Positions 45,375-56,354 of a DNA stretch of 64,000 nt are shown one piece after another. The notes below the pieces were generated by a model that did not search any database, had not been told where the DNA came from, and saw nothing but the letters and a program-made list of their open reading frames with translations. The position numbers and the translations under genes are program-made. Location: positions 20,995,932-21,059,931 of the forward strand of contig NC_081412.1 in assembly GCF_030272615.1 (NCBI RefSeq). Direction: 5' to 3'. The DNA comes from Cryptomeria japonica (lineage: Eukaryota; Streptophyta; Pinopsida; Cupressales; Cupressaceae). Position 1 is the first letter of the stretch. Each line of letters starts with the position of its first letter.

Positions 45375-45381
45375 ATCTCCC
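45311..45381. repeat. Triplicated LTR edge, left copy (28-bp spacing)
   Basis: ccaacaatctc starts at 45313, 45341 and 45369, exactly 28 bp apart. On the element strand each unit reads gagattgttgg, the normal PPT/LTR junction. The 5' LTR has ccaaca at 51475, 51503 and 51531, also 28 bp apart, so the structure was present when the element inserted. Confidence 0.85.
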
Positions 45382-45769
45382 CCTTGGGCATTGATGGCAA
45401 AACCAATTGATTTGACTTAAATGATTTGAATTGCTATGAAATTCTAAAATGCTGAAATACTCTCCCCCTGTCATTAGTCTTCTCCCCGATTCTGAAATGT
45501 AGTCTTCTCCTTTGGTCAGTAGACTTCTCCCCCTTTGACAACAATGCCAAAAATGAAAAGAACTAAAACATAATTTCTGTTGCTGAGAAGTGAATTCCTT
45601 GCTGTCACGTATCTACTAAGTCTCGATCTGAGCATTATGTCTTCAATTCCTGTTCCCTATTATTATTTCCTGCACACCTTTAGAAAACTTCCTAAAGTGT
45701 GTAAATCAGCATCAACTCTTTAAAAGATATTCTGTAGAGTCATCAAATTGATGCTTTCACCAAACTCGG
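45375..45769 (-). repeat. Copia-D multiple polypurine tracts
   Basis: Plus-strand runs atctcccccttgggc (45375), ctctccccctgtc (about 45460), cttctccccgatt (about 45479) and cttctccccctttgac (about 45525). The first is next to the LTR. No gene seen to 45769. Confidence 0.72.
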
Positions 45770-48178
45770 TCAGTGAATAGAAGATAGGGGTAGGACCCCT
45801 AACTGACTTTTGAGATATTCAAAAGTGTCCCTTGGTAGTGGCTTGGTGAAGATATCTGCTATTTGCTCCTTTGTGCTAACATACTCCAACACCACTTTCT
45901 TCTCTTGAACTTCTTCTCTAAGATAATGATATTTGATAGAGATGTGCTTTGTCTTAGAGTGCATCACAGAATTATTTGAAATGTTTATGGCACTAGTATT
46001 ATCACAGAATATGGTTACTGGCTCGGTAACTTGCTCATTTATGCCTTCCAACAGTTGTTTGATCCATGCTATATTAGTACAATTCAATGCTGCAACAACA
46101 TATTCAGCTTCTGCTGTTGACTGTGAAACAAATCCTTGTTTCTTGCTAAGCCAACTCACTAGTCTTTCTCCTAAAAAGAAAGCTCCTCCACTTGTTCTTT
46201 TTCCGTCATCAATGTTGCCTGCCCAATGAACATCAGTATAGACTTTGAAATCAAAGTCATTTCCTTTCTGATATACTAAGCCATAATCTTCAGTGCCTTT
46301 CAAGTATCTGAAAATTCTTTTGATTGCTGTCATGTGTGTTTCCTTGGGATCTGCAGAGAATCTTTCAACTATTCCTACTGCATGTGCTATATCTGGTCTG
46401 CTTTGAACAACATATTGCAACTTTCCAATCATAGATCGGTAAAGTGTCTCATCAATAGAAGCAAATTCATCATTCTTTTATAGTTTACAGTTGGTAGCCA
46501 TAGGAGCACTTACTAGTTTTGAATCCTCCATTCCAAATTTCTTCAAGATTTCCTTTATGTACTTGGATTGGGTAATGAAAATTTCATCTTTCATTTGCAG
46601 TATCTGTAAACCTATAAAATACTTTATCTCACTGATTAATAACATCTCAAATTCTTTGCTCATTTCATTTCCAAAGTTTTTGCATAGAGAGTCATTTCCA
46701 CAAAAAATAATATCATCAACAAATATGGCTGAGATCAGTATTCCATTCTCATCATTCTTCATGTACATATTGTTGTTTTCACTTGTTCTTATAAAACCAA
46801 TTTTGATCAAATATGAATGCAAGCTTTCATACCATGCTCTAGGTGCTTGTTTCAAACCATATAAAGCTTTATTCAATTTACATACCTGATCATTATTTTC
46901 TCGTTCAACAAATCCTTCAGGTTGTTCAATGAAAACTTCTTCTAATATACCATTCAGAAATGCAAATTTGACATCCATTTGATATACCTTGAAATTTTTG
47001 AATGCAGCATATGCCAACAATGTTCTTACTCCATCAAGTCTTGCCACAGGTGCAAAAGTTTCACCATAATCAATTCCTTCTTCTTGAGCATAACCTTTGC
47101 AAACTAGTCTTGCTTTATTTCGAATAGCCTCACCTTTTTCATTTAGCTTGTTTCCGAAAATCCACTTTGTACCGATTACATTTTTGTCCTTTGGTCTTGG
47201 GACCAGTGTCCATGTGTCATTCTTCTTGATTTGATCAATCTCTTCTATCATAGCATTTATCCAATCTTCACTATTAAATGCCTCTTTCACTATCCTCGGT
47301 TCAAATTCAAATATCAGACATGTGTTTTGTCTCAGTTTGTTCATTGTCATCACTGGATCATCCTTATCTCCTATAATTTGACTTGATGCATGATTCCTTC
47401 TGACATACTTGGCTAATACAGGCTCGGTAAACTCTGTATGTTCTTCTTCATCACTTGGTAACTGGATATTCTCTTCATTTCCTTTAGCAGTCTTCTCGGT
47501 AGGACTTCTCGGTTGAACATAGACAAATCCTTCATAATCTTCTGGTTCTTTGGAGTTTCCTTCATCATTTCTGTCTGTAAATTCATCAATTTTCACATTT
47601 GCACTTTCTACTATTTTGTTAGATGATTTGATCAAACATTTATATGCTTTGCTTCTAGAAGAATAACCTAGAAATGTTCCTTCTTCACTTTTCTGATCAA
47701 ACTCACCATTTCTATCATCTTTGTGTACATAGCATCTACTTCCAAAGATTTTAAAATAACTTACATTGGGTTTCTTGTCATACCAGATTTCATAAGGTGT
47801 CTTCAAAGTTCCTTTCTTCAGTTGTACTCGGTTCAGGGTGTAAACTGCTGTGCTTATTGCTTCTCTCCAAAATGTTTGTGGCACTTTCTTTTCAATCATC
47901 AAGGTTCTAGCACAATCCACAATAGATCTGTTTCTCCTCTCAGCTATTCCATTTTGTTGTGGGGTTCTCGGTGTAGAGACTTGCCTTTTAATATCATGAT
48001 CATTGCAGAACAAGTTGAACTCATTAGATGTGAACTCTCCTCCTCTGTCTGATCTAAGACATTTCAGTTGTCTTCCTGTCTCATTTTCAACTCTTGCCTT
48101 GTACCATTTAAACATTTGAAAAGCTTCTAATTTTTCTTTTAAAAACATTACTGACATCATCCTTGAGTAATCATCCAC
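45770..48178 (-). pseudogene. Copia-D integrase, reverse transcriptase and RNase H (one stop)
   Basis: Open 48178-46478, a single TAA near 46475, then in the same frame 46432-45770. Integrase core from MDDYSRMMSVMFLKEK, KCLRSDRGGEFTSNEF and QQNGIAERRNRS; C-terminus KIFGSRCYVHKDD and [79 protein letters not shown], catalytic AIFVDDIIFCG, SEIKYFIGLQILQ. RNase H: DVHWAGNIDDGKRTSGGAFF, ERLVSWLSKKQGF, STAEAEYVVAALNC, FCDNTSAINIS, ending LGVLPLSSIH. Catalytic residues are kept; one stop separates it from an intact pol C-terminal half. Confidence 0.93.
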
Positions 48179-48626
48179 AAATAATATAAATATTTATCAC
48201 CATACTAACTCTGAACTTTCATAGGACCACAAAGATCAGTATGCACAAGATCTAAAAATTCCTTAGAAGTGTAGGACTTACTTGTAAAGCTTGATCTTGT
48301 CATCTTTCAAATCTAGCATCCTTGACACATAGCATTCTCAGGTTTTTCAAGACTCGGTAGCCCTCTTACTCGGTGCTTCTTACTTATTTTGATCAGATTG
48401 TCAAAATTTACATGACAAAACCTTTTATGCCATAACCGGTATCATATATCTTTGCATATAGACACTTATTCCGAGTTGAGTCAAGGTGAAATATGTTACC
48501 TCTTGTTTGTGTCCCGGTAGCAACTAACTTTCCATGCTTGTCATGAACTTTGACAATTCCTTTTTGAAACTCTATTCGGTAACCTGTGTTGTTTAGTTGT
48601 GCTACACTCAACAAATTGTATTTCAA
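48179..48626 (-). pseudogene. Copia-D pre-integrase region and integrase N-terminus (frameshifted)
   Basis: KYNLLSVAQLNNTGYRIEF follows the protease in frame after one stop. The frame then breaks near 48440, within the zinc-binding part (pieces of HxRxCHVNFDN and C-xx-C can be traced to about 48330). LDLVHTDLCGP with the first catalytic Asp is encoded near 48215-48250 in another frame. Confidence 0.82.
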
Positions 48627-48635
48627 ACCTTTAAC

Positions 48636-49949
48636 CTAATAAAAATCATTACATTTAGCATTGTCAAGAAGTGTTATGGATCTTTTACCTCTTACCAGAC
48701 ATGGTGCATCATTACCAAATCTCACATAGCCTCCATCATAATCTTCTAATATAACAAACTTGTGTTTATCACCTATCATGTGATGTGAGCATCCACTATC
48801 TATGATCCAAGAATCATTAGTATTTATATGAGATATTAAAGCCTTTTCTTCATACCTTTCTTCATCTGATCCATCTTTGATAGCCACATAAACAACTTCC
48901 TTTGTATCAGTTTCATCTGATTTATCATCATTAGATTCCTCATCAGCTATTAGGCATGTCTTTTTATCTCTTCTCCTAAAGTCTTGGTGTCCTTTGTAAT
49001 GATCATCTTTCTGTCTATCATCTCGGTAATCTCTCTTTTCACTAGATTCTTTGTCAGGACAATTAGAAGCCATATGTCCAATTCTATCACAGTTAAAACA
49101 TTTCAAGGGTAACTTTCCTTTGTACTTACCTTTTCCTCTCGGTAACCTTCTAGCTAATAGTGCTTCAAACTCTTCTTGCTTTCTAATTTCCTCATACAGT
49201 TTGTGTACCTCCTCCATGTTTTTGCGAAATCTTTCACTTGCTCCACAGTGATTCCCTTCAGAATACTTATACTTTCTATCATTGTAATCATTAGATTCAT
49301 CAAGATGGAAAGAACTAAATGCAGATTCAACTTTATTTACCGATGACCCACTGTTATCAAAGTTACTTAACTCAAATGCATGTAGCTTACCAATAGTAGC
49401 ATCTAGAGAAACTGGCATATTAGGTACAAACCTCAATTCATTGATTGTAGAGACTCGGATTGCATAAGCTGGTAGAAGGGTTCTTAACAACTTACTTGTT
49501 ACATCCTTTTCTTCAATAGTTCCACCTGCTCCTTTGATTTGATTGACAATCTCCTTTAGTCTTGTACTGTATTGGGTTATGTTCTCACCTTCATTCATCC
49601 TCATAGATTCAAGTTGTCCTCTTAGACTATCCACTTTTGCTCTTTGAACATGTTCATCTCCACCATACACAGATATGAGCTTATCCCACATTGCCTTTGC
49701 ATCATTGCAACCTTCTAGGTCATTAAACTCTGAGTCGGTCAATGCAGATGTTATTTCAATCATTACTTGGATATGTTCTTGCTTTTCCTTTATCTCTTCC
49801 ATTGTCAATGGATAGGTGCTAGGTGCGGTGTAGTCATTCTCTACATAATATGCAACATATTCTCCAACTCCTGATAGGTGCAACTTCATCCTTTTCTGCC
49901 ATGTAGAGAAACTAGACTTGTTCAACTTCGGTGCATCCCTCTTATACAT
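48636..49949 (-). CDS. Copia-D Gag-protease (437 aa, open)
   Basis: Start at 49949 (MYKRDAPKLNKSSFSTWQKR), 52 bp past the PBS. Order: copia Gag N-terminal helices with WDKLISVYGGDEHVQRAKVD (aa ~100-120) and NEGENITQYSTRLKEIVNQ; a linker with RFRKNMEEVHKLYEEIRKQE; the basic segment RGKGKYKGKLPLK; one intact zinc knuckle CFNCDRIGHMASNC (aa ~277); an Asp/Glu/Lys-rich linker; and the retropepsin with active site SWIIDSGCSHHMIGDKHKF (aa ~385-403). It ends at TAA after CNDFY where relatives read through into pol, so the stop is probably a mutation or an inefficient boundary. The most intact Gag in the window. Confidence 0.9.
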   Translation of the reverse strand: MYKRDAPKLNKSSFSTWQKRMKLHLSGVGEYVAYYVENDYTAPSTYPLTMEEIKEKQEHIQVMIEITSALTDSEFNDLEGCNDAKAMWDKLISVYGGDEHVQRAKVDSLRGQLESMRMNEGENITQYSTRLKEIVNQIKGAGGTIEEKDVTSKLLRTLLPAYAIRVSTINELRFVPNMPVSLDATIGKLHAFELSNFDNSGSSVNKVESAFSSFHLDESNDYNDRKYKYSEGNHCGASERFRKNMEEVHKLYEEIRKQEEFEALLARRLPRGKGKYKGKLPLKCFNCDRIGHMASNCPDKESSEKRDYRDDRQKDDHYKGHQDFRRRDKKTCLIADEESNDDKSDETDTKEVVYVAIKDGSDEERYEEKALISHINTNDSWIIDSGCSHHMIGDKHKFVILEDYDGGYVRFGNDAPCLVRGKRSITLLDNAKCNDFY

Positions 49950-50000
49950 CTTTGGATCTTTGCCTCAAGTAATTTTAAACTTTTTCTCCTGGAGTCCAAA

Positions 50001-50012
50001 GCTCTAATACCA
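50001..50012 (-). promoter_or_regulatory. Copia-D primer-binding site (one mismatch)
   Basis: Minus strand TGGTATTAGAGC against TGGTATCAGAGC; two bases from the LTR. Confidence 0.87.
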
Positions 50013-50014
50013 AT

Positions 50015-51536
50015 TGATAGTTCTGATACTAATATGTTTAGTATAGATGCTAAGCTTAACAAGATGAGAGGGGGGGGGTGAATCATACAAACTTAATCTT
50101 CCATAATAATAATAGATTCCACCTTGGTAAACTTTATTAGAAAAAATTGTAAAGCATGCAGACTCATAAACAGATAAGATCACACAACATATAACACCAG
50201 ATTTAATGTGGAAACCCAAATAGGGAAAAACCACTGTGGGATTTCAGACCCACTAAGAAATATACTCTTCTAGAGTATGCTCAGTTAAAAGCAAATCCTG
50301 TTAAAGATTACAAACACATTGCTAGATGTGACCCGATTAAGGGATTTCCCTCAGATCTGTTAGGATCTTCACCTTGTTAGAGGTGGCCTTGTTAAAGGGT
50401 TTCAAATACTCAATTTGAATGTCACCTTGCTAGAGGGTTTTACAAATAAGACTGTTAAGTCCACTCGGTTAAGAGATTTTTTGTCACTTCACAAAATAAC
50501 AGTAATAAAATATATCTGCAACTTCACATCTACAAATGCTAAAGCAGATTCTTATTTGCTCAATATAATCTTAGTCATAGGACTTATCTTGTCCCTCTAC
50601 TGGGCTCTATACTCTGTTATCAAAATAGATCTTCAAGCTTCTGTGCTCAGTAATCACTATGTAGCATTCCTGTGCTTGCACTTGCCCACATGCATTGTTT
50701 ATCAACAGTTCTTTATTTATAAACAATTTGCCAACCATTTAATCTCCTTGATCACATTTCCCATGATCAATCATAGCCATCAGATCTTCAAACTCGACCA
50801 GGTTCAATGTATCCTTCGATCTGAAAATGTTTTACCTTGCCTTGGAACTTGCATATATTTTTTGGAACTTGTGCTAAGGTATTGCGGTTCAATCTGAGTT
50901 GTAGATCTTCTTGCCGATCTTTCATTTCCATAGATTCTTCAACAAACTTCATGCACAACTTATGAATCATTTAATCAACTCCAGCTCATCAGCTTCCTTC
51001 ATTAAATAATGGTTTTATACATTTAATGCATTCTCTTATTACTCGGTTGCAACTCGGTGAATACTAAACTTTACTCGATAGACATTTCTGCCTTTATTAA
51101 CCGATAGCGATAACCTTAGGGTTTGCCAACTAGGTTCTTTGCTCGATAACATAGTATAGTATTAACCTTACAAACAATATCATATGTAGGATATCAAAAC
51201 AATCTAAACATCATGATCTCATCATTGTCTAACTCGGTAATAGTTGCCCATGGAATAACTTATTCCTCCCCTTATTCATTACATTCTTTCTGTGTCTTTT
51301 ACCGACATCTTAACTCTTTTCAAAACATGCTTCTTAAGATATGGCAACATCATACTGAATCAGAAAATCAATTACTTGACATCAATGACAAAATAATAAT
51401 GTTAAGACAGTGAACATCCTTAATCGGTTATATCCATAGTCATCAACAACCTTCTCAATATCCTTATTGAAATACCAACAATCTCTTATTGTAATTGGAA
51501 TGCCAACAATCTCCCTTGTCTATTATAATGCCAACA
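50015..51536 (-). repeat. Copia-D 5' LTR
   Basis: On the plus strand TGATAGTTCTGATACTAA ... AATGCCAACA, 1522 bp. Terminal motif gagaggggggggtgaatca near 50066; R/U5 box near 50190-50240; triplicated edge at 51475-51536. Confidence 0.92.
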
Positions 51537-52499
51537 CATAACACAAGATGTTTTTGGCGTGGAAACCCAAATGGAAAAAACCACTGTGAGTAAAACTCAC
51601 AAGTCAACTATCTGCAGAATAGTATCCAGACCGGTTAAGGTCTTACCATGTTCTTCACGAGAACAGATCCTACTAGGAATCCAGATATCTATTAGGAGAT
51701 AAGTCCTATTAAAGAATACCCTATTAAAGGATTTCAAATTCACAACTTTTAACCACCTTGTTAGAGGTTTTACAATAGGCCTGGCTTGGCCTACCCGGTT
51801 AAGGGTTTCAAACTTGTCGAAGATATTAGTAATCAACAAGTGAATGATCTAGATAGTAGCACATAATGCTTGATTAGATCCTTGAAAATTCCTTGTTAAT
51901 GCATTCAAGCATTACTTCAGTCTTCTATGTTTTGCACTCTCAATCTCATTCACGAGATACCTTTTCTCGATCAGACCTAATATTTTTACAAAAGCTTTGC
52001 ACACAACTTCTCTTCTCTATATCTAAAACCCTAGACATGATGTCCTTATATAGGAACTTGCTTTCATGTCGGTCCAATAAGATTAGACTACAATTTCCTA
52101 GGTGTAGCGCATCTAGACACATTTGGTAACACAGCACAAAAACATCGCCATAGTGTCGGTGGATGCTAATTCATCACACATTACATCTATACCGGTTAAT
52201 TAAATATACCGATCACCGGTTAACAAGTGAATACTGGAAAACTGGAACATAGTCATTCTGATCAAAAGATTAACTTCCGCTCGAGGTCTTTGTTTAGCTT
52301 GAGATCTTCATACCACTTGGGGTCTTCGGTCATACTGAGACTAGTAAGCATTTTCTGCACAACACCGATAGTCTTTAACAAACAAAGACTATACATACAA
52401 TACCAATTAGAATAGCCACCAGTTGAGAATAATTCATACTTCAAATAAGTGTGTGTCCATCAATGACAATCACAACTAAACATCATCAAAATACCAACA
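51537..52499 (-). repeat. Third, truncated N3-type LTR next to Copia-D
   Basis: Begins at cataacacaagatgttttt, position 165 of the complete LTR, and ends ataccaaca beside a PPT. The missing first ~164 bp would have lain left of Copia-D. The first bases (cataa) are likely the Copia-D target site. Confidence 0.88.
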
Positions 52500-52753
52500 A
52501 TCTCCCCCTTTGGCATTGATGGCAACACTTAGGAAATTTTTTGACATCCAAGTGCTAAAACATACAAAAAAAGATGCCATGAGCAAAATTACTCCCCCTA
52601 AGAATATACACTACTCCCTTTGCAAAAAAAAATTACAAGTATGTGCAAAATACTTGTCAAAATTTGATAGATACACTACTCCCCCTTTGCCAACAATGAC
52701 CAAATAAATGCCAAATATTGTCAATTTGCATAATGTAAAAACAGAGTATGTGT
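52500..52753 (-). repeat. N3 multiple polypurine tracts
   Basis: Plus-strand tctccccctttggc (52501), actccccctaag (about 52590), actccctttgc (about 52613) and actccccctttgcc (about 52677). Bases 52500-52686 are repeated at 43714-43900. Confidence 0.72.
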
Positions 52754-55700
52754 TCATGACAATAAAGAATAAAAAATTTCAAAAAGAGATTTAAAGTTTT
52801 GTTGAAAGTTCTTCATATCTGAGGACCATGACTCAAGAAGTGAGGCAAAAATTTCACTCTCGGTTTTCATTTGGAAGGCTAATTCTTCCATCACATCCAT
52901 GCTGCTCAACTCCTGTGTCACAATTATAGTTTCTAAGTTCAGAAAGCATTTCTGAAGAACCTGCAATTTTGGCAATCAGAGAAATTGAAGCTCCTGCAAA
53001 TCTCGAGTTTGATTGCAGATCTTTGAGTCAAGCTTTGCAATCTGATGCTCATAATGATGAACAATGTGTCCATAGGTTCTGATCAGATCATAGGGCAGTT
53101 TAAAGTTGCCGATGTACTTCTGCAACTCTGTTTGTAATAGTGTCTTTTGCTTCAGAGCATCTTCACAAAATAGGTGAGGTTGACAGATTTAACTCAAGAG
53201 TAGGTGACCTTCACCCATAGCTAAACTTATATCACCTTTTTGCTTAATTAATTTTGCCCTGTCTTCATTCATGTGTTGTACTAAGGCAACTGTGAGTGCC
53301 TTTTCATGGCTTTTCTTTGTAGTGGCCTGGGCAACATCTTCCAAACATTGTACCTGGTCATCGACTACTATGCAAATAAATTTTAGCTTAGCCAGCAAGG
53401 AATCGATACTAGGGAGATTAGTACCGGGGATTAGATTGGAGAGGGTGTCAACGGCAAACTGAATGACATTCCGCTCTTTCTTTTTCCTTAGTTCTTCCAA
53501 TCTCTCCTGCGCTAATTGAATGCTTCATAGTAGCTCAGTTTCATCAGCCGATTGGGTTAGACAAGCAAGAGTCAAATTAGTGGAACTAGTGGAATCAACT
53601 TGCTTGGCTTGATCTCTAGTTGCCTTAGGAATCTATTCTCCTTCTTTAGTCTTGACCTCCGCTTGTCTTCTCTTCTTCTCTTCTTCTTTTTCTTGAGCTA
53701 CCTTGGTAGCCTTTACTTTCTCCTCTTGTTTCTTCCTCTCTTCTTCTTTCTTTTTCTCCTCTTCCTTCTTCTTCACTGTTTCTTTCCTCTTTTCCTCTTC
53801 TTCCTTCTTTTTCTTCTCCTATCGTGCTTTCTCCGCTTTCTCTTTTTCAAGTCTCTCATTTTTCACTTTCTCTTCCTTTTCTTTCTCTAATCTTTCTTCT
53901 TCAGCTTCCTCCTTATTTGGAGTGGTATCCTCTATATCTAGTGCATCAACATCAATGGGGTCATTTTGTTATGCTATTCTTTCTCCCATACTGTCAAAGA
54001 CTACATCAGGTTTGGCTATGGATAGATCAAGCTCTTGCTCAACCAACTGATTAGCTTTGTATACTTTTTGCATGTTGACAACAATTTTCACCTTCAAATG
54101 GGTGTCTTTTTCCACTTCAGAAGATTTGCCTTCGAGTAGCTGAAGTCTTCTTCTTCGCATGAAGAAAATGCCTTTGCTTTTGTCAATAATTTCAAACAAT
54201 TCTAAATTAGAGATATCTGGAAAGTATTGAGCAAAAACCTTCTCCCTGATGTCTTGCTCTTTTTCAATGACAATGTGCCATTTGTTGTCCAAAGAATCAT
54301 ACAAAGATTCAGAAGTAACAGATTTAATCTTAGAAGGTGATTGATAATTAATGCATAGATATTTAATAAGTTCTTGTTCAACATCCTCTTTTTCACTATC
54401 ATTGAAATCATCAAAATAGTCATTTAAATCATCAAGGACTTTTCTTATAATATTCTTTATGGTCCTTTGACAATGTGTCATAGGTTTTTAAGAAGAAATA
54501 TCTAATTTTACCGGTGTAGAGATTGTTGGTACATTACCGGTTGACTTCATTTTCTTGGTCGATTGCCTTGTCTTCTTTACTTCTACCTCTGATTCAGAGT
54601 CTTCTGTATCTTGTGGGTTATTCTTGGTTTTCCTCATTCATTTGAATACCTTTGCTGGAATAGCCTCCAGTTTCTTTTTAGTAGGTGACCTTTTGGTCAC
54701 TTTGGGACCAGCAACAGATGTAACCGGTGCCGATGCTGATGGCACTACTTTACCCTTTATCTACTTTGGTACCTCAGTAGATTTGATCCTCTCTAAATAA
54801 GTACCAGTCCTCTTCTTTTTGGGTTCCAGTGGTGAAGCTAGTAGGGTTGAGGCATATCCTATCAATATATCATTTACCACCTCATAGCCCATAGGCCCAG
54901 CTACATCTTTTCTGGGTTCAACCGCTTCCATTATGTAGTGATCTATTTTGATGGTGAAACAAATGTCATCTTCATATTTCTTAACTGAATTACCATATAT
55001 TCTCATTCTTTGGTTCATTTTTAGTTTTAATTCATCAAAATACCTATTCAAAGTCTCTGGATATGCAGTTCCTACTGCTTACAGACTCTCCTTTATTTGT
55101 CTAGAAACCAGTAGATTCGTTGACCATTGAACTTCACAGACTCCAGGAAAGTATCTTTGAAAGTAGAAAAATAAACCAATAAGTAGTTGACCAAACTTAA
55201 ACCTTTGAGTTTTATCTGATTTGATCGACTTCAGGTTATCTATGAGTTATTTCTGCATACATGTACATAGGTCACATTCTGCATTTTCCTTTATCATTTT
55301 GTGAGCGGCATGCACCGCTGCTGAAAGAACAAAATTCATTCTGCTAGCATAGAATATTCTATATCCAATTACCATACATGCATATTTCACCAAATCATCT
55401 CTAATGGTGTTGACAATTATTGCTCGTTGGTCACTCACAAAATCGGCGAGCTCTGTTACTTTGGTTTTGGGGATTTTTTGAAGAATGGGCACTTCCCCAA
55501 TATTGCAGAATCTGGTCACGACATGAATTGCCTCTGGTGTAATGTCATGGGTTTGTTCAAGGTACATCTTGTCACCATGAACCCTACTAAGGATGATCCT
55601 AATGTGTTCCTCTGTAAATTCTTCGAGAAAGTATATTGCATTGTGCAATTTCTTCTTCTCTATTATGCTATATTTAGGTTTAATCTTTTTATCCTCTCCA

Positions 55701-55894
55701 TAGAACAGACTCAATTGGGAGTGAACTACTAGGGACCCTAGGTCTTCTAGTTTGCAATCAATATATCCTGAAACATCGCCTTCGACAATGACTCTAGCGG
55801 GAATTTGAGATAGGGCATTATATCTCATCTTAAGAAGCCCAGGTGTGTCCTCAGGTTCAGTAGAACTAGAGGGGACATTAGATGCAGATGCCAT
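52754..55894 (-). pseudogene. N3 ORF2: long conserved protein of unknown function (~1046 codons, several stops)
   Basis: ATG at 55894 (MASASNVPSSSTEPED). One frame is maintained to the final stop at 52754; open pieces 55894-55247, 55051-54761, 54481-53969, 53500-53189 and 52975-52754 all share it. Same order as N2: LSRVHGDKMYLE (aa ~100), LLIGLFFYFQRYFPGV (aa ~235), Lys-rich linker, central THCQRTIKNIIRKVL...LYDSLDNKWHIVIEKEQ (aa ~529), VFAQYFPDISNLELFE and FMRRRRLQLLEGK, a Lys/Glu-rich stretch, and C-terminal helices (LVQHMNEDRAKLIKQKGD; LLESWSSDMKNFQQNF). Compared with N2, many boxes are near-identical, which implies past selection on protein sequence. Confidence 0.8.
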
Positions 55895-56354
55895 ATCAAA
55901 CGAATTCCAAATGATAATAATGTTTCAACAAGAAATACCTTTATTCTCCAAGCTTAGGGTTTGTCGATATCGAGTAAAATACACTTCTTCGATCGCTTGA
56001 TTACCACTTTGACTTTCACACTAATAGCATGAAGTGGTTGCAAGATTTTGTGCAAAATTCCTTTCTGAATTCTTTCGAATGCAAGATGAATCGCTCTGGT
56101 TGCGATTCTCAGGTTAAACAAAGTTTCTCATAAACTAGGTAAGTAGAAATGATGACAAAAGTCACTTTTAAACATGCTCCCACCTACCATAATAAATGCA
56201 TCACTATTAGGGTTCAAACCCTAATTTTACCTTTTACTGCTTCAATTTTTTTGTCAATTGACAGGTAACAACTATCGATAAAAGTGTTTTACTGATATAC
56301 TCCAGGGGTTTCTAAATATTTATACTGATATGTTCCCCCTAAGATTTTTGAAGT
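55895..56354 (-). other. N3 spacer between ORF2 and ORF1
   Basis: 460 bp with no supportable gene. A plus-strand ccccctaag (about 56335) is the counterpart of the purine run after N2 ORF1. Confidence 0.45.

Larger units (their letters stand above)
43901..51536 (-). mobile_element. Copia-D: nearly complete minus-strand Ty1/copia element
   Basis: Right (5') LTR 50015-51536, PBS, long open gag-PR and IN-RT-RH frames, PPTs, left (3') LTR 43901-45374. The left LTR lacks the 18 terminal bases seen at 50015-50032, so the left edge has been trimmed. The best-preserved coding set in the window. It is inserted in an N3-type LTR; the right flank reads CATAA, but no matching left flank exists. Confidence 0.9.

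Noticed and set aside
42751-52686. The 1150-bp repeat as a giant target-site duplication
   Set aside because: Ty1/copia integrases make about 5-bp duplications, and the two copies differ unevenly (6% in the LTR part, about 1% in the internal part), which a single insertion would not produce.
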